DNA of 64,000 nt from Bradyrhizobium sp. CER78 (GTDB lineage: Bacteria > Pseudomonadota > Alphaproteobacteria > Rhizobiales > Xanthobacteraceae), in assembly GCF_029846235.1 (NCBI RefSeq), contig NZ_JARVWP010000005.1:372001-436000 (forward strand), written 5' to 3'. The notes under the pieces were generated by a model that was given only the letters and a program-made list of their open reading frames with translations, was not told the origin of the DNA and did not search any database. Position 1 is the stretch's first letter. Each line of letters begins with the position of its first letter. The position numbers were made by a program, and so were the translations under genes. Below, piece by piece: positions 56,775 through 64,000 of this stretch.

Positions 56775-56856
56775 CGTCATTCCGGGATGGTCCGAAGGAC
56801 CAGACCCGGAATCTCGAGATTCCGGGTTCGACGCTTCGCATCGCCCCGGAATGACG
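56775..56856. repeat. CATTCCGGGA palindromic repeat, copy 6
   Basis: CGTCATTCCGGGATGGTCC to GCCCCGGAATGACG, with the CTCGAG centre intact. It lies between the divergent esterase and TauE genes, 14 bp before the TauE start, so it must be transcribed with that gene or sit in its promoter. Confidence 0.9.
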
Positions 56857-56870
56857 ACAGAAGGACAATG

Positions 56871-57614
56871 ATGAACCCGGCGAGCTACGCCATTCTGTTC
56901 TTCGGCGCGCTTGCCGGCGGTTTCGTCTCCGGCCTCGCCGGCTTCGGCACTGCGCTGATGGCGCTCGGCATCTGGCTTTATGTGCTGCCGCCGACGCTTG
57001 CGGTGCCGCTGGTGCTGGTCTGCTCGGTCATCGCGCAGGTTTCGACGCTGCCGTCGATCTGGAAGACGATCGATTTCCGCCTGGTCTGGCCATTCGTCAT
57101 TTGCGGCCTCCTGGGTGTGCCGATCGGCATCCTGCTGATCGCGCGGGCCGACCCCGCAGTCTTCAAACTGACGGTCGGCGTGTTCCTGCTGGTGTTTCCG
57201 ACCTTGCTGTTCCTGCAACGCAAACCGATGTCGATTTCGTTCGGTGGCAAATGGGCTGACGGCGCGATCGGATTTGCCGGCGGCATTCTCGGCGGCCTCG
57301 CCGGACTGTCCGGCCCGCTGCCGATCCTGTGGGCGAGCGTGCGCGGCTGGGGCAAGCAACAGCGGCGCGGCGTGTTCCAGATATTCAACTTCACCATTCT
57401 GGCCGCCGCGCTCCTGGTCCAGATCGCAAGCGGCCTGGTGAAGCCCGAACTGATCTGGCTCGTGGCTTGCGCGTTTCCGGGAACGCTGCTCGGCGCCTGG
57501 ATCGGCGCCCGGCTCTATCACGCGCTCAGCGACCGCAATTTCTCCGACGTCGTGCTGGCGCTGCTGTTCCTGTCCGGCGTGGCGCTGGTGTGGAACGGGC
57601 TGGCGCCGCGATGA
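56871..57614 (+). CDS. Sulfite exporter TauE/SafE family permease
   Basis: This 247-residue membrane protein has eight hydrophobic segments in two repeats, each beginning with the AGFGTALMALG / AGLSGPLPILW type of motif. The family moves sulfite, sulfoacetate or related anions. ATG 56871 stands 5-6 bp after AAGGA; ATG 56868 is the alternative. It converges with the MATE gene 30 bp away. The substrate is not shown by the neighbours. Confidence 0.88.
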   Translation: MNPASYAILFFGALAGGFVSGLAGFGTALMALGIWLYVLPPTLAVPLVLVCSVIAQVSTLPSIWKTIDFRLVWPFVICGLLGVPIGILLIARADPAVFKLTVGVFLLVFPTLLFLQRKPMSISFGGKWADGAIGFAGGILGGLAGLSGPLPILWASVRGWGKQQRRGVFQIFNFTILAAALLVQIASGLVKPELIWLVACAFPGTLLGAWIGARLYHALSDRNFSDVVLALLFLSGVALVWNGLAPR

Positions 57615-57644
57615 TCAGCCGCCGTCGCACATCGGCTGAGCCGG

Positions 57645-59030
57645 TCATCCGACCGGCTCGAGACCAACGCGCTCCGCAGTAGCCTCCCGCGCCGGCGGCG
57701 CAAGACGCCTGCTGAATTCGCGACGCAGCAACCACAAGCTCAGATCAGCCTGCAGCCACGTCGACACGATCGACAGGTACCACACATGCTCGATCCGGAA
57801 GCCGGGCCGCGTCGAGAGCCAGATCACCGGCACCGCATAGGCGAAGAGGCGCACGAACGAGCTCAGCAGCACCGGCCGGGTGTTGCCGAGGCCCTGGAAC
57901 ATGCTGTTGCAGGTAAAGACCAGACCCTGTGCCACCAGATTCATGGAGACGAAGTGCAGGAACTGGGCGGCGACCGCCATGGTCTCGCGATCGTTCGAGA
58001 AGCCGTCGAGCAACAGCCCCGGCTTCCACTGCGCGAGGATCGTGATCGCGATCATGACGACGGTGCCAATCGACACCGCCTTGATGAAGGTCTCCCGCAC
58101 GCGCCCAGCATTGCCGGCACCGAAATTCTGACCGGCGATCGGGCCGGCGGCGAGCGCGACCGCCAATGCCGGCATCTGGATCAGGCCGAGCACGCGCGTC
58201 CCGATGCCGAAGCCGGCCTGGGCCGCCGGGCCGAAATCGCGCAGCACGTAATAGATCATGCCCATCCAGGCAAAGATCAGCGCGAACTCGCCACCCGCAG
58301 GCAGGCCGACATTGAAGATGCGCGTCCACTGGCGCAGCTGCGGACGCCACTGCGCGGGATCGAACCCGACATAACGCTCCAGCTTGCGGAAATACACGAA
58401 CAACATGAGCACGCCGATGAGGACGGCGATCGAACTTGCCAGACCCGCCCCGGCAACGCCGAACGCATGACCGGTGCCCCAGCCCGCGATCAGCACCGGC
58501 GCCAGTGCGATGTTGATGATGACCGCGACCGCCTGCACCAGCATGCTGGGCCGCACGATGCCGGTCGCCCGCAGCGCTGACGCCATCACCTGAATGAGGA
58601 ATTGCAGCGCCAGCGCCGGCATGAACCACAACAGATAGGTGGTGCCCGCGTCAACCGTGGCCTGGTCGGCCGCGACCGAGCGCATGTAAGGGCGCGACAG
58701 CACGGCCCCTGCGCCCAGCGTCAACAGCCCGCACAGAACCGACAACAGGATCGACTGGTTGAACACAAGGTTGGCATCGGCGCGATCGGTGCGCCCCACC
58801 GCATGCGCGATCAGCGCGACGGTGCCGACGCCCAGCACCTGCATCAGCGCGTTGACGAGAAAGCCGGCATTGCCGGCGGCAGCCACTCCGGCGACGGCGG
58901 CCTCGCCGAGACCGGCGACAAAATACAAGTCGACCAATTGGCAGATCATGATCGTGATCATGCCGACCACGATCGGGGGAGCCATGGTCAATATGTGGCT
59001 CACGATGGAGCCGCGCGTAAGGTCCTTCAT
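57645..59030 (-). CDS. MATE family efflux transporter
   Basis: This 461-residue transporter has twelve membrane segments. ATG 59030 (MKDLTRGSIVSHILTMAPPIVVGM) fits the family, and the two MatE repeats start at about 12 and 235. MATE proteins export cationic drugs by Na+ or H+ antiport. It lies 84 bp downstream of the ABC exporter gene, same strand, so it is probably in the same operon. Confidence 0.92.
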   Translation of the reverse strand: MKDLTRGSIVSHILTMAPPIVVGMITIMICQLVDLYFVAGLGEAAVAGVAAAGNAGFLVNALMQVLGVGTVALIAHAVGRTDRADANLVFNQSILLSVLCGLLTLGAGAVLSRPYMRSVAADQATVDAGTTYLLWFMPALALQFLIQVMASALRATGIVRPSMLVQAVAVIINIALAPVLIAGWGTGHAFGVAGAGLASSIAVLIGVLMLFVYFRKLERYVGFDPAQWRPQLRQWTRIFNVGLPAGGEFALIFAWMGMIYYVLRDFGPAAQAGFGIGTRVLGLIQMPALAVALAAGPIAGQNFGAGNAGRVRETFIKAVSIGTVVMIAITILAQWKPGLLLDGFSNDRETMAVAAQFLHFVSMNLVAQGLVFTCNSMFQGLGNTRPVLLSSFVRLFAYAVPVIWLSTRPGFRIEHVWYLSIVSTWLQADLSLWLLRREFSRRLAPPAREATAERVGLEPVG

Positions 59031-59114
59031 ATCAATTCCATTCTCAAAATCGATTGTCGTATCGATTCCGGCGCGTGGCTGGCGGGCACTGCCCATCAGC
59101 CACGCGTCGTCGCT

Positions 59115-60917
59115 CTACTCGGCCGCCGCTTCCTGACCGAACTCGGTCGCCTGCCGCTCGAACAGGCCGCGGTAGATGCCGCCGGGACGCGCGGCAAGCA
59201 CCTCGTGCGTGCCCTGCTCGACGATCTCGCCACGATCGAACACCAGAATGCGATCCATGCTGCGCACGGTCGACAGCCGGTGCGCGATCACGATCGAGGT
59301 GCGGCCCTTCATCAGCCGCTCCATCGCCTGCTGGATCAGCGCCTCGGATTCCGAATCCAGGCTCGAGGTCGCCTCGTCCAGGATCAGGATCGGCGCATCC
59401 GCCAGGAAGGCGCGCGCCAGCGCCACGCGCTGCCGCTCGCCGCCCGACAGCTTGACGCCGCGCTCGCCCACCAGCGTGCCGTAATCCTTCGGCAGACGCA
59501 TGATGAAGTCGTGCGCATTGGCAAGCCGCGCCGCCTGCTCGATCGCCGCCATGCTGGCGCCGGGCCGGCCATAGGCGATGTTCTCAGCCAGCGTGCGGTG
59601 AAACAGGATCGGCTCCTGCTGCACGATCGCGATCTGACTGCGCAGCGATTGCTGCGTCGCCTTGGCGATATCCTGACCGTCGATCAGGATCTTGCCACCG
59701 GAGACATCGTAGAGCCGCTGCACCAGCTTGACGAAGGTCGTCTTGCCGGAGCCGGAGCGCCCGACAAGGCCGACGCGCTCGCCAGCATCGATGTCGATCG
59801 ACAGTCCGTCATAGAGCGGCCGGCGATGGCCACCATAGTGGAACGTGACGTCGTCGAACACGATGCGGCCGCCCTGGATGTCGATCGTCCCGGCATCATC
59901 GGCATCGATGATGCCCAGCGGCTCGCCATGGATCTGCACCAGCTCCTCCATGTCGTTCACCGAACGTTGCAGGTTGTTGATGTGCATGCCGACATCCCGC
60001 AAATACGCGTGGATGATGTAGTAGCTGGTGAGCACGTAGGTGACGTCGCCCGGCGTGGCGGCGCCCTGCGCCCACAGCAGGATCGCGCCGCCGACCACCG
60101 AGGCGCGGAAGCACAACAGCACCAGCAGCTGCGCCGTCGAGGTGCGGTTGTAGCGGAGCCAGGTCCGCCGCACCCGCCGGCCCCAGCGGCTGATGACGCC
60201 GTCCAGCCGCATGTCCTCGCGCGTTTCGGCACCGAACGACTTCACCACCGCGTTGCAGGTCAAGGCGTCGGCCAGCGTGCCGCCGACTTTGGTGTCCCAC
60301 GCATTGGAGACGCGCGCGGCCGGCGCGACGTAGCGCACCTGGAACACCATGGTCATCGCGACATAGATCACCGAGCCGACGGCAATCACCGCGCCGAGCT
60401 GCGGCCAGTGCAGCCCGAGCAGGATCATCGAGCCGACCAGCACGACGAGCGACGGCAACAGCGCCATCAGGATGGTGTCGTTCAACAAATCGAGCGCCCA
60501 CATGCCGCGCGTGATCTTGCGCACGGTGGAGCCGGCGAACGAATTGGCGTGCCAGTCGGTCGAGAAGCGCTGCACGCGCATGAAGGCCTGCTGCCCGATA
60601 TCGGACATCATCTTCAGCGTGAACGGCACGATGGTCTCGATACCGATCAGCCGCAGCAGCACCGACAGCGCGCCGAGACCGACGATCGCGCCGAACGCCA
60701 GCATCGCCGCATGGCGCGCGGCGGCGTCGGTGGCGCCCGCGGTCAGCGCGTCGACCAGATGGCCGGAATATACCGGCATGAACAGGTCGGCCGCGGTCGC
60801 GCCGAGGAAGCCCGCCGTCACGATGGACGCGCGGAACGGCTGCTCCAGCCAATGGCGAAACACGAAGGGAAGCACGATCCGGATCGCGGCCGGTCGCTTG
60901 GTCGTCAGAGAGCTCAT
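59115..60917 (-). CDS. ABC transporter ATP-binding/permease protein (MsbA-like half transporter)
   Basis: This 600-residue protein has an N-terminal membrane domain with six segments (about 25-320) and a C-terminal ATPase: Walker A GRSGSGKT, Q-loop, signature LSGGERQR, Walker B ILILDEATSSLD and H-loop in IAHRLSTV. It works as a dimer, exporting lipids, drugs or peptides. ATG 60917 (MSSLTTKRPAA) is preferred; a longer frame adds 17 residues. A possible leader ORF and promoter lie upstream. Confidence 0.93.
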   Translation of the reverse strand: MSSLTTKRPAAIRIVLPFVFRHWLEQPFRASIVTAGFLGATAADLFMPVYSGHLVDALTAGATDAAARHAAMLAFGAIVGLGALSVLLRLIGIETIVPFTLKMMSDIGQQAFMRVQRFSTDWHANSFAGSTVRKITRGMWALDLLNDTILMALLPSLVVLVGSMILLGLHWPQLGAVIAVGSVIYVAMTMVFQVRYVAPAARVSNAWDTKVGGTLADALTCNAVVKSFGAETREDMRLDGVISRWGRRVRRTWLRYNRTSTAQLLVLLCFRASVVGGAILLWAQGAATPGDVTYVLTSYYIIHAYLRDVGMHINNLQRSVNDMEELVQIHGEPLGIIDADDAGTIDIQGGRIVFDDVTFHYGGHRRPLYDGLSIDIDAGERVGLVGRSGSGKTTFVKLVQRLYDVSGGKILIDGQDIAKATQQSLRSQIAIVQQEPILFHRTLAENIAYGRPGASMAAIEQAARLANAHDFIMRLPKDYGTLVGERGVKLSGGERQRVALARAFLADAPILILDEATSSLDSESEALIQQAMERLMKGRTSIVIAHRLSTVRSMDRILVFDRGEIVEQGTHEVLAARPGGIYRGLFERQATEFGQEAAAE

Positions 60918-61066
60918 GGTGCATCCCGGCCACGCACACGCTGCGCCGGCCGGCTCCATCTGAGGCAACGCGCGGACGGAATCCGGCCGCAGACGTCGCT
61001 GAAAACAATCGGTAAGGTGTTGGGAAGTTTGGATGATCGGGCATCAAGCCCAATCAGCGCTGGGAC

Positions 61067-61132
61067 CTAATGCGCGAGAGCGCCCAGCAGCAACGAACGC
61101 GGGCGCACGGTCTGCGAAACAAACGACATCAT
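61067..61132 (-). CDS. Possible 21-residue leader peptide ahead of the ABC exporter
   Basis: ATG 61132 follows GGGGAGA (61139-61145) by 6 bp and opens a 21-codon frame that reads MMSFVSQTVRPRSLLLGALA and His, then stop. The RBS is better than that of many neighbours. It lies between a strong promoter and the ABC gene. Whether it is translated, and whether it regulates anything, is unknown. Confidence 0.45.
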   Translation of the reverse strand: MMSFVSQTVRPRSLLLGALAH

Positions 61133-61166
61133 GTGCATCTCCCCGGTTCGTGAAACGATGGCGCTG

Positions 61167-61195
61167 CTTATAAATGCATCACGCGCGATTGGCAA
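61167..61195 (-). promoter_or_regulatory. Sigma-70-like promoter for the ABC-MATE operon
   Basis: On the minus strand TTGCCA (61190-61195) precedes TATAAG (61167-61172) with exactly 17 bp between. Transcription would start near 61160, leaving a leader of about 240 nt before the ABC ATG. Confidence 0.65.
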
Positions 61196-61282
61196 GATGA
61201 CATCCGCGTGAGTGCGTCAATGTGTCGATCATGCAACGCTATTCACGCGACCGGGCGCACGCCGCGTGCGACACCGATGCGC

Positions 61283-62872
61283 TCAATGCGCGTCGCCGCC
61301 GCCTGCGGTCATCGACGGCGGCTTGTTGACGAACAGCACGAGGAGGCTGAGGCCGACATAGAACAGCGACAGCATGAAGAAGGCGTCGCCATAGCTCATC
61401 ACCTGCGCCTGGCGATGCACGAGCTGCGAAAGCTGCTTCATCGCCATGGTGGTGGCATCGCCCATGCCCTGCAGGCGCTGGGCGAAATTGTTGAGGGTCT
61501 CGACCGCTGTCGCATTGCCCCAGGTGACGCGATCCTGCAGCCGCGAGATGTGCAGATCGGTGCGGTCGTTGAGCGCTTCGTTGATCAGGGCGAGCCCGAC
61601 CGCGCCGCCGAGATTGCGCATCAGGTTGAACAGGCCGGAGGCGTTCTTGACGCGGTCCGGCGGCAGCGTCGCCAGCGCGATGTTGTTGGTCGGCACCATC
61701 GCGCACATCATGCCGATGCCGCGCAGGATCTGCGGCACCAGGAGCTCGTAGAAATCGTACTCGCGGGTGATCCAGGTCATCTGCCAGGAGCCGAGCGCAA
61801 AGGTGACGAGGCCGAAGGCGATGATGTAGCGCAGATCGACCTTCTGCATCAGCCGGCCGACCACCGGCGCCATGAGGAACATCGTCATGCCGGAGATGAA
61901 CATGGTCTCGCCGATCATCAGCGCGCTGTAGCCGCGGATCTCGGCGAGATAGCGCGGATAGACGTAGGTCAGGCCGTACAGCCCGATACCGATGCAGAAC
62001 TGCAGCACGCAGCCGACCGCGAAGTTACGGTTGGAGAAGGCATAGAGGTCGACGATCGGCTCCTCCGCGGTCAGCACCCGCCAGAAGAAGGCGATCGCCG
62101 AGACGAAGCAGATCGCGGCGCAGATCGCCACCGACGTGTCCTGCAGCCATTCATATTGCGGGCCTTCCTCGAGCACATATTCGAGCGAGCCGAGGAAGCC
62201 GCCCATGAAGATCAGGCCCCACCAGTCGAACCGATCGAGCAGCGCGAAATTCGGCTGGTCGAAATCGATCAGCCACAGCACGCCGACGGTGATGATGATT
62301 CCGGGCACGATGTTGATGAAGAACAGCCAGTGCCACGACATCAGATCGGTGATGTAGCCGCCGACGGTCGGGCCAACGGTCGGCGCTAGCGTAGCGACCA
62401 GGCCGATGATCGGCGCCACGATGTAGAACTTGGAGCGCGGGAAGATGGTGTAGGCCGAGGCGAACACCGTCGGGATCATGCCGGCGCCGAGGAAGCCCTG
62501 CAGCGCGCGCCACACGATCATCTGCTCGATCGAGGAGGCGAAGCCGCAGAGCAGGCTGGACGCCGTGAAGCCGAACGCCGAGATCGCAAACAGCAGCCTT
62601 GTGCCGAGCGCGCGCGACAGGAAGCCGGACAGCGGGATCGCGATCACCTCGGCGATCAGATAGGCGGTCTGCACCCATGACACTTCGGTCGACGACGCCG
62701 ACAGGCCGGCCTGGATCTCGGTGAGCGATGCCGAGACGATCTGGATGTCCAGGATCGACATGAACATGCCGAACACCATGATGATGAAGGCGACCACCCG
62801 CTTGGGCTGGAGCCGCTCGGACTCCGAAGCGCCGGTCATCATCGAGGGCGAGGCAGTGGTCGCGTCGGCCAT
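61283..62872 (-). CDS. DHA2 family drug:H+ antiporter, EmrB-type (MFS, 14 TM)
   Basis: This 529-residue transporter has fourteen hydrophobic segments. Family motifs are LDIQIVSASLTEIQAGL in TM1, the motif A variant LSRALGTRLLFAISAFGF and the antiporter stretch APIIGLVATLAPTVGPTVGGYI. It exports drugs through the envelope with an HlyD-type adaptor, whose gene lies 48 bp upstream. No outer-membrane TolC gene is in the window. Confidence 0.94.
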   Translation of the reverse strand: MADATTASPSMMTGASESERLQPKRVVAFIIMVFGMFMSILDIQIVSASLTEIQAGLSASSTEVSWVQTAYLIAEVIAIPLSGFLSRALGTRLLFAISAFGFTASSLLCGFASSIEQMIVWRALQGFLGAGMIPTVFASAYTIFPRSKFYIVAPIIGLVATLAPTVGPTVGGYITDLMSWHWLFFINIVPGIIITVGVLWLIDFDQPNFALLDRFDWWGLIFMGGFLGSLEYVLEEGPQYEWLQDTSVAICAAICFVSAIAFFWRVLTAEEPIVDLYAFSNRNFAVGCVLQFCIGIGLYGLTYVYPRYLAEIRGYSALMIGETMFISGMTMFLMAPVVGRLMQKVDLRYIIAFGLVTFALGSWQMTWITREYDFYELLVPQILRGIGMMCAMVPTNNIALATLPPDRVKNASGLFNLMRNLGGAVGLALINEALNDRTDLHISRLQDRVTWGNATAVETLNNFAQRLQGMGDATTMAMKQLSQLVHRQAQVMSYGDAFFMLSLFYVGLSLLVLFVNKPPSMTAGGGDAH

Positions 62873-62920
62873 GGGCTCATCAGGCTCCGAGCCTCGGACC
62901 GCGTCCGAGGCTGCAAGACA

Positions 62921-64000
62921 TCACTGCGGATGAATCATCATCGGCGAGTCGAGGTCGGTATCGGCGTCGGCATCGGCCGCGCCTTCGCGGGTGTCGACCG
63001 TGGTGTAGACCGACATGCCGGCACGCAGCAGGCCCTGCTTGGCGACGCTGTTCGGCACCCGGATGCGGACCGGCAGGCGCTGCACGATCTTGGTGAAGTT
63101 GCCGGTGGCGTTGTCGGGCGGCAGCAGCGTGAACACCGAGCCCGCCGCCGGCGAAATGCTGTCGACGATGCCGGTGAACTTGCGGAAGCCGTAGGCATCG
63201 ACCTTGATCGTCACCCGCTGCCCGGTGCGGATGCGCTTGAGCTGGGTCTCTTTATAGTTGGCGTCGATGAAGACGCCGTCGAGCGGCACCACATTGCCGA
63301 GCCGCTGGCCGACATTGATGTAATCGCCGGTGTTGACCAGGCGGTTGGAGAAGGTGCCGTCGACCGGCGCGCGCACCTGGGTGAAATCGAGATCGCGCTC
63401 GGCCTTGGCGAGTTGGGTCTGCAATTCGGCGAGTTGGGCGCGGGCCTCGGCCTGCTGCGCCTTGGTCACCTCGACATTGTCCTTGGCAGCATCATAGGCC
63501 GCCTGCGCCGAGCGCACCGCCGCCGCACCCTGGTCGCGGCCGGCTTCGGACACCTCGAAGGTGGCACGCGAGGCAAAGCCCTTGGTGCTCAGCGCCTGCT
63601 GGCGATCGTAATCGAGATCGGCGCGCTTCAGGCCGGCCTGCGCGGACACCAGCTGCGCCTGCGCCTGCTCGACCGAGCTCACCGCGGCCGCAACCTGGCG
63701 GCCGATCCGCTCGATGGTCGCCTGCTGCGTCCCGATCCTGGTGCGGGCGGCGTCGACCGCGATGCGATAATCGCCGTCATCGATCCGGAAGATCACTTCG
63801 CCCGCGCGCACCAGCGCGTTGTCGCTGGGCAGGATCGCCGCGATATGGCCCGCGACGCGCGCGCCGAGCATGGTGTTGTTGGCGCGGACATAGGCGTCGT
63901 CGGTCGAGATGTAGAAGCGCCCGACCATCAGGTAATAGGCGGCGTAGCTCGCAGCCGCGATCGCGAGCAGGCCGACAATGCCCATCAACACGAATCTGCG
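62921..64000 (-). CDS. HlyD/EmrA family membrane fusion protein (N-terminus beyond window edge)
   Basis: The frame is open from the stop at 62921 to the window end, giving at least 359 residues. It has a membrane segment (VLMGIVGLLAIAAASYAAYYL), the barrel part VGRFYISTDDAYVRANNTMLGARVAG, a coiled coil (about 75-190) and a barrel domain with VRAPVDGTFSNRLVNTGDYI. The methionine at 63991 lies in the middle of the signal-anchor region, so the true start is probably further right. It links EmrB to an outer-membrane channel. Confidence 0.92.
   Translation of the reverse strand, partial: RRFVLMGIVGLLAIAAASYAAYYLMVGRFYISTDDAYVRANNTMLGARVAGHIAAILPSDNALVRAGEVIFRIDDGDYRIAVDAARTRIGTQQATIERIGRQVAAAVSSVEQAQAQLVSAQAGLKRADLDYDRQQALSTKGFASRATFEVSEAGRDQGAAAVRSAQAAYDAAKDNVEVTKAQQAEARAQLAELQTQLAKAERDLDFTQVRAPVDGTFSNRLVNTGDYINVGQRLGNVVPLDGVFIDANYKETQLKRIRTGQRVTIKVDAYGFRKFTGIVDSISPAAGSVFTLLPPDNATGNFTKIVQRLPVRIRVPNSVAKQGLLRAGMSVYTTVDTREGAADADADTDLDSPMMIHPQ

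Larger units (their letters stand above)
60918..61282. other. Leader region of the ABC-MATE operon
   Basis: This 365-bp gap holds a promoter at 61167-61195, a 21-codon ORF at 61067-61132, and about 150 bp between that ORF and the ABC start, including the Met codons upstream of 60917. The remainder (61196-61282) belongs to the 3' end region of the EmrB gene. Confidence 0.6.

Noticed and set aside
58602..61070. 822-codon open frame on the plus strand over the MATE and ABC genes
   Set aside because: It is antisense to two clear genes, lacks domains and is an effect of high GC at third codon positions.

Overview
The window is 64 kb of GC-rich chromosome from an alphaproteobacterium of the Nitrobacteraceae, most probably Bradyrhizobium. 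The evidence is the protein sequences, a very long-linker FtsZ ending in the rhizobial tip [10 protein letters not shown], the order of the division and cell-wall genes, and several families of intergenic palindromes typical of that group. The genus is an inference from these features; no species call is possible. There are no tRNA genes, CRISPR arrays, IS transposases or prophage genes that I can see.

Region 1 (1-9.6 kb, mostly plus strand) holds the 3' end of uvrD, a translationally coupled pair of exported proteins (Cys-rich and OmpA-like), a two-gene ABC-2 exporter split by two large palindromes, an L,D-transpeptidase, an exported alpha/beta hydrolase, and a TetR regulator divergent from an HdeD-like membrane protein. 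The space between the last two carries a perfect 30-bp palindrome. A compositionally plainer two-gene unit follows: an exported propeller-like protein overlapping an M23 peptidase with no signal peptide.

Region 2 (9.6-20.7 kb) is mixed accessory and housekeeping: a fused MFS/spermidine-synthase protein, a pair of small uncharacterised proteins (one DUF6915-like), a phytoene-dehydrogenase-like oxidoreductase, a 54-residue Flp pilin too short for ordinary gene calling, prmA, a Cys-cluster protein, an aminopeptidase P and a Bcr/CflA-type drug exporter.

Region 3 (20.8-48.1 kb, minus strand) is the core of the window: the dcw cluster in transcription order rsmH-ftsL-ftsI-murE-murF-mraY-murD-ftsW-murG-(methyltransferase)-murC-murB-ddl-ftsQ-ftsA-ftsZ, continued by lpxC, bamD, recN and ligA. 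It makes the UDP-MurNAc-pentapeptide, lipid II and the divisome, and extends to lipid A and outer-membrane assembly. A small methyltransferase sits between murG and murC, mraZ is not visible, and palindromic repeats occupy several gaps. A lone plus-strand GIY-YIG gene sits between two copies of one repeat family.

Region 4 (48.7-57.6 kb) has an AmiD-like amidase, a small secreted protein, an ECF42-type sigma factor with its YciI/DGPF partner, the RNase P RNA (rnpB), a free-standing sigma-70 region 1.1 domain, a basic protein of unknown function, a GntP-type permease with a patatin phospholipase, an esterase and a TauE/SafE permease. The permease-patatin pair is bracketed by about 82 bp of direct repeat made from the 3' end of the esterase gene.

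Region 5 (57.6-64 kb, minus strand) is an efflux block: a MATE exporter and an ABC exporter preceded by a good promoter and a possible 21-codon leader ORF, then an EmrB-type permease with its HlyD/EmrA adaptor, which runs off the right edge.
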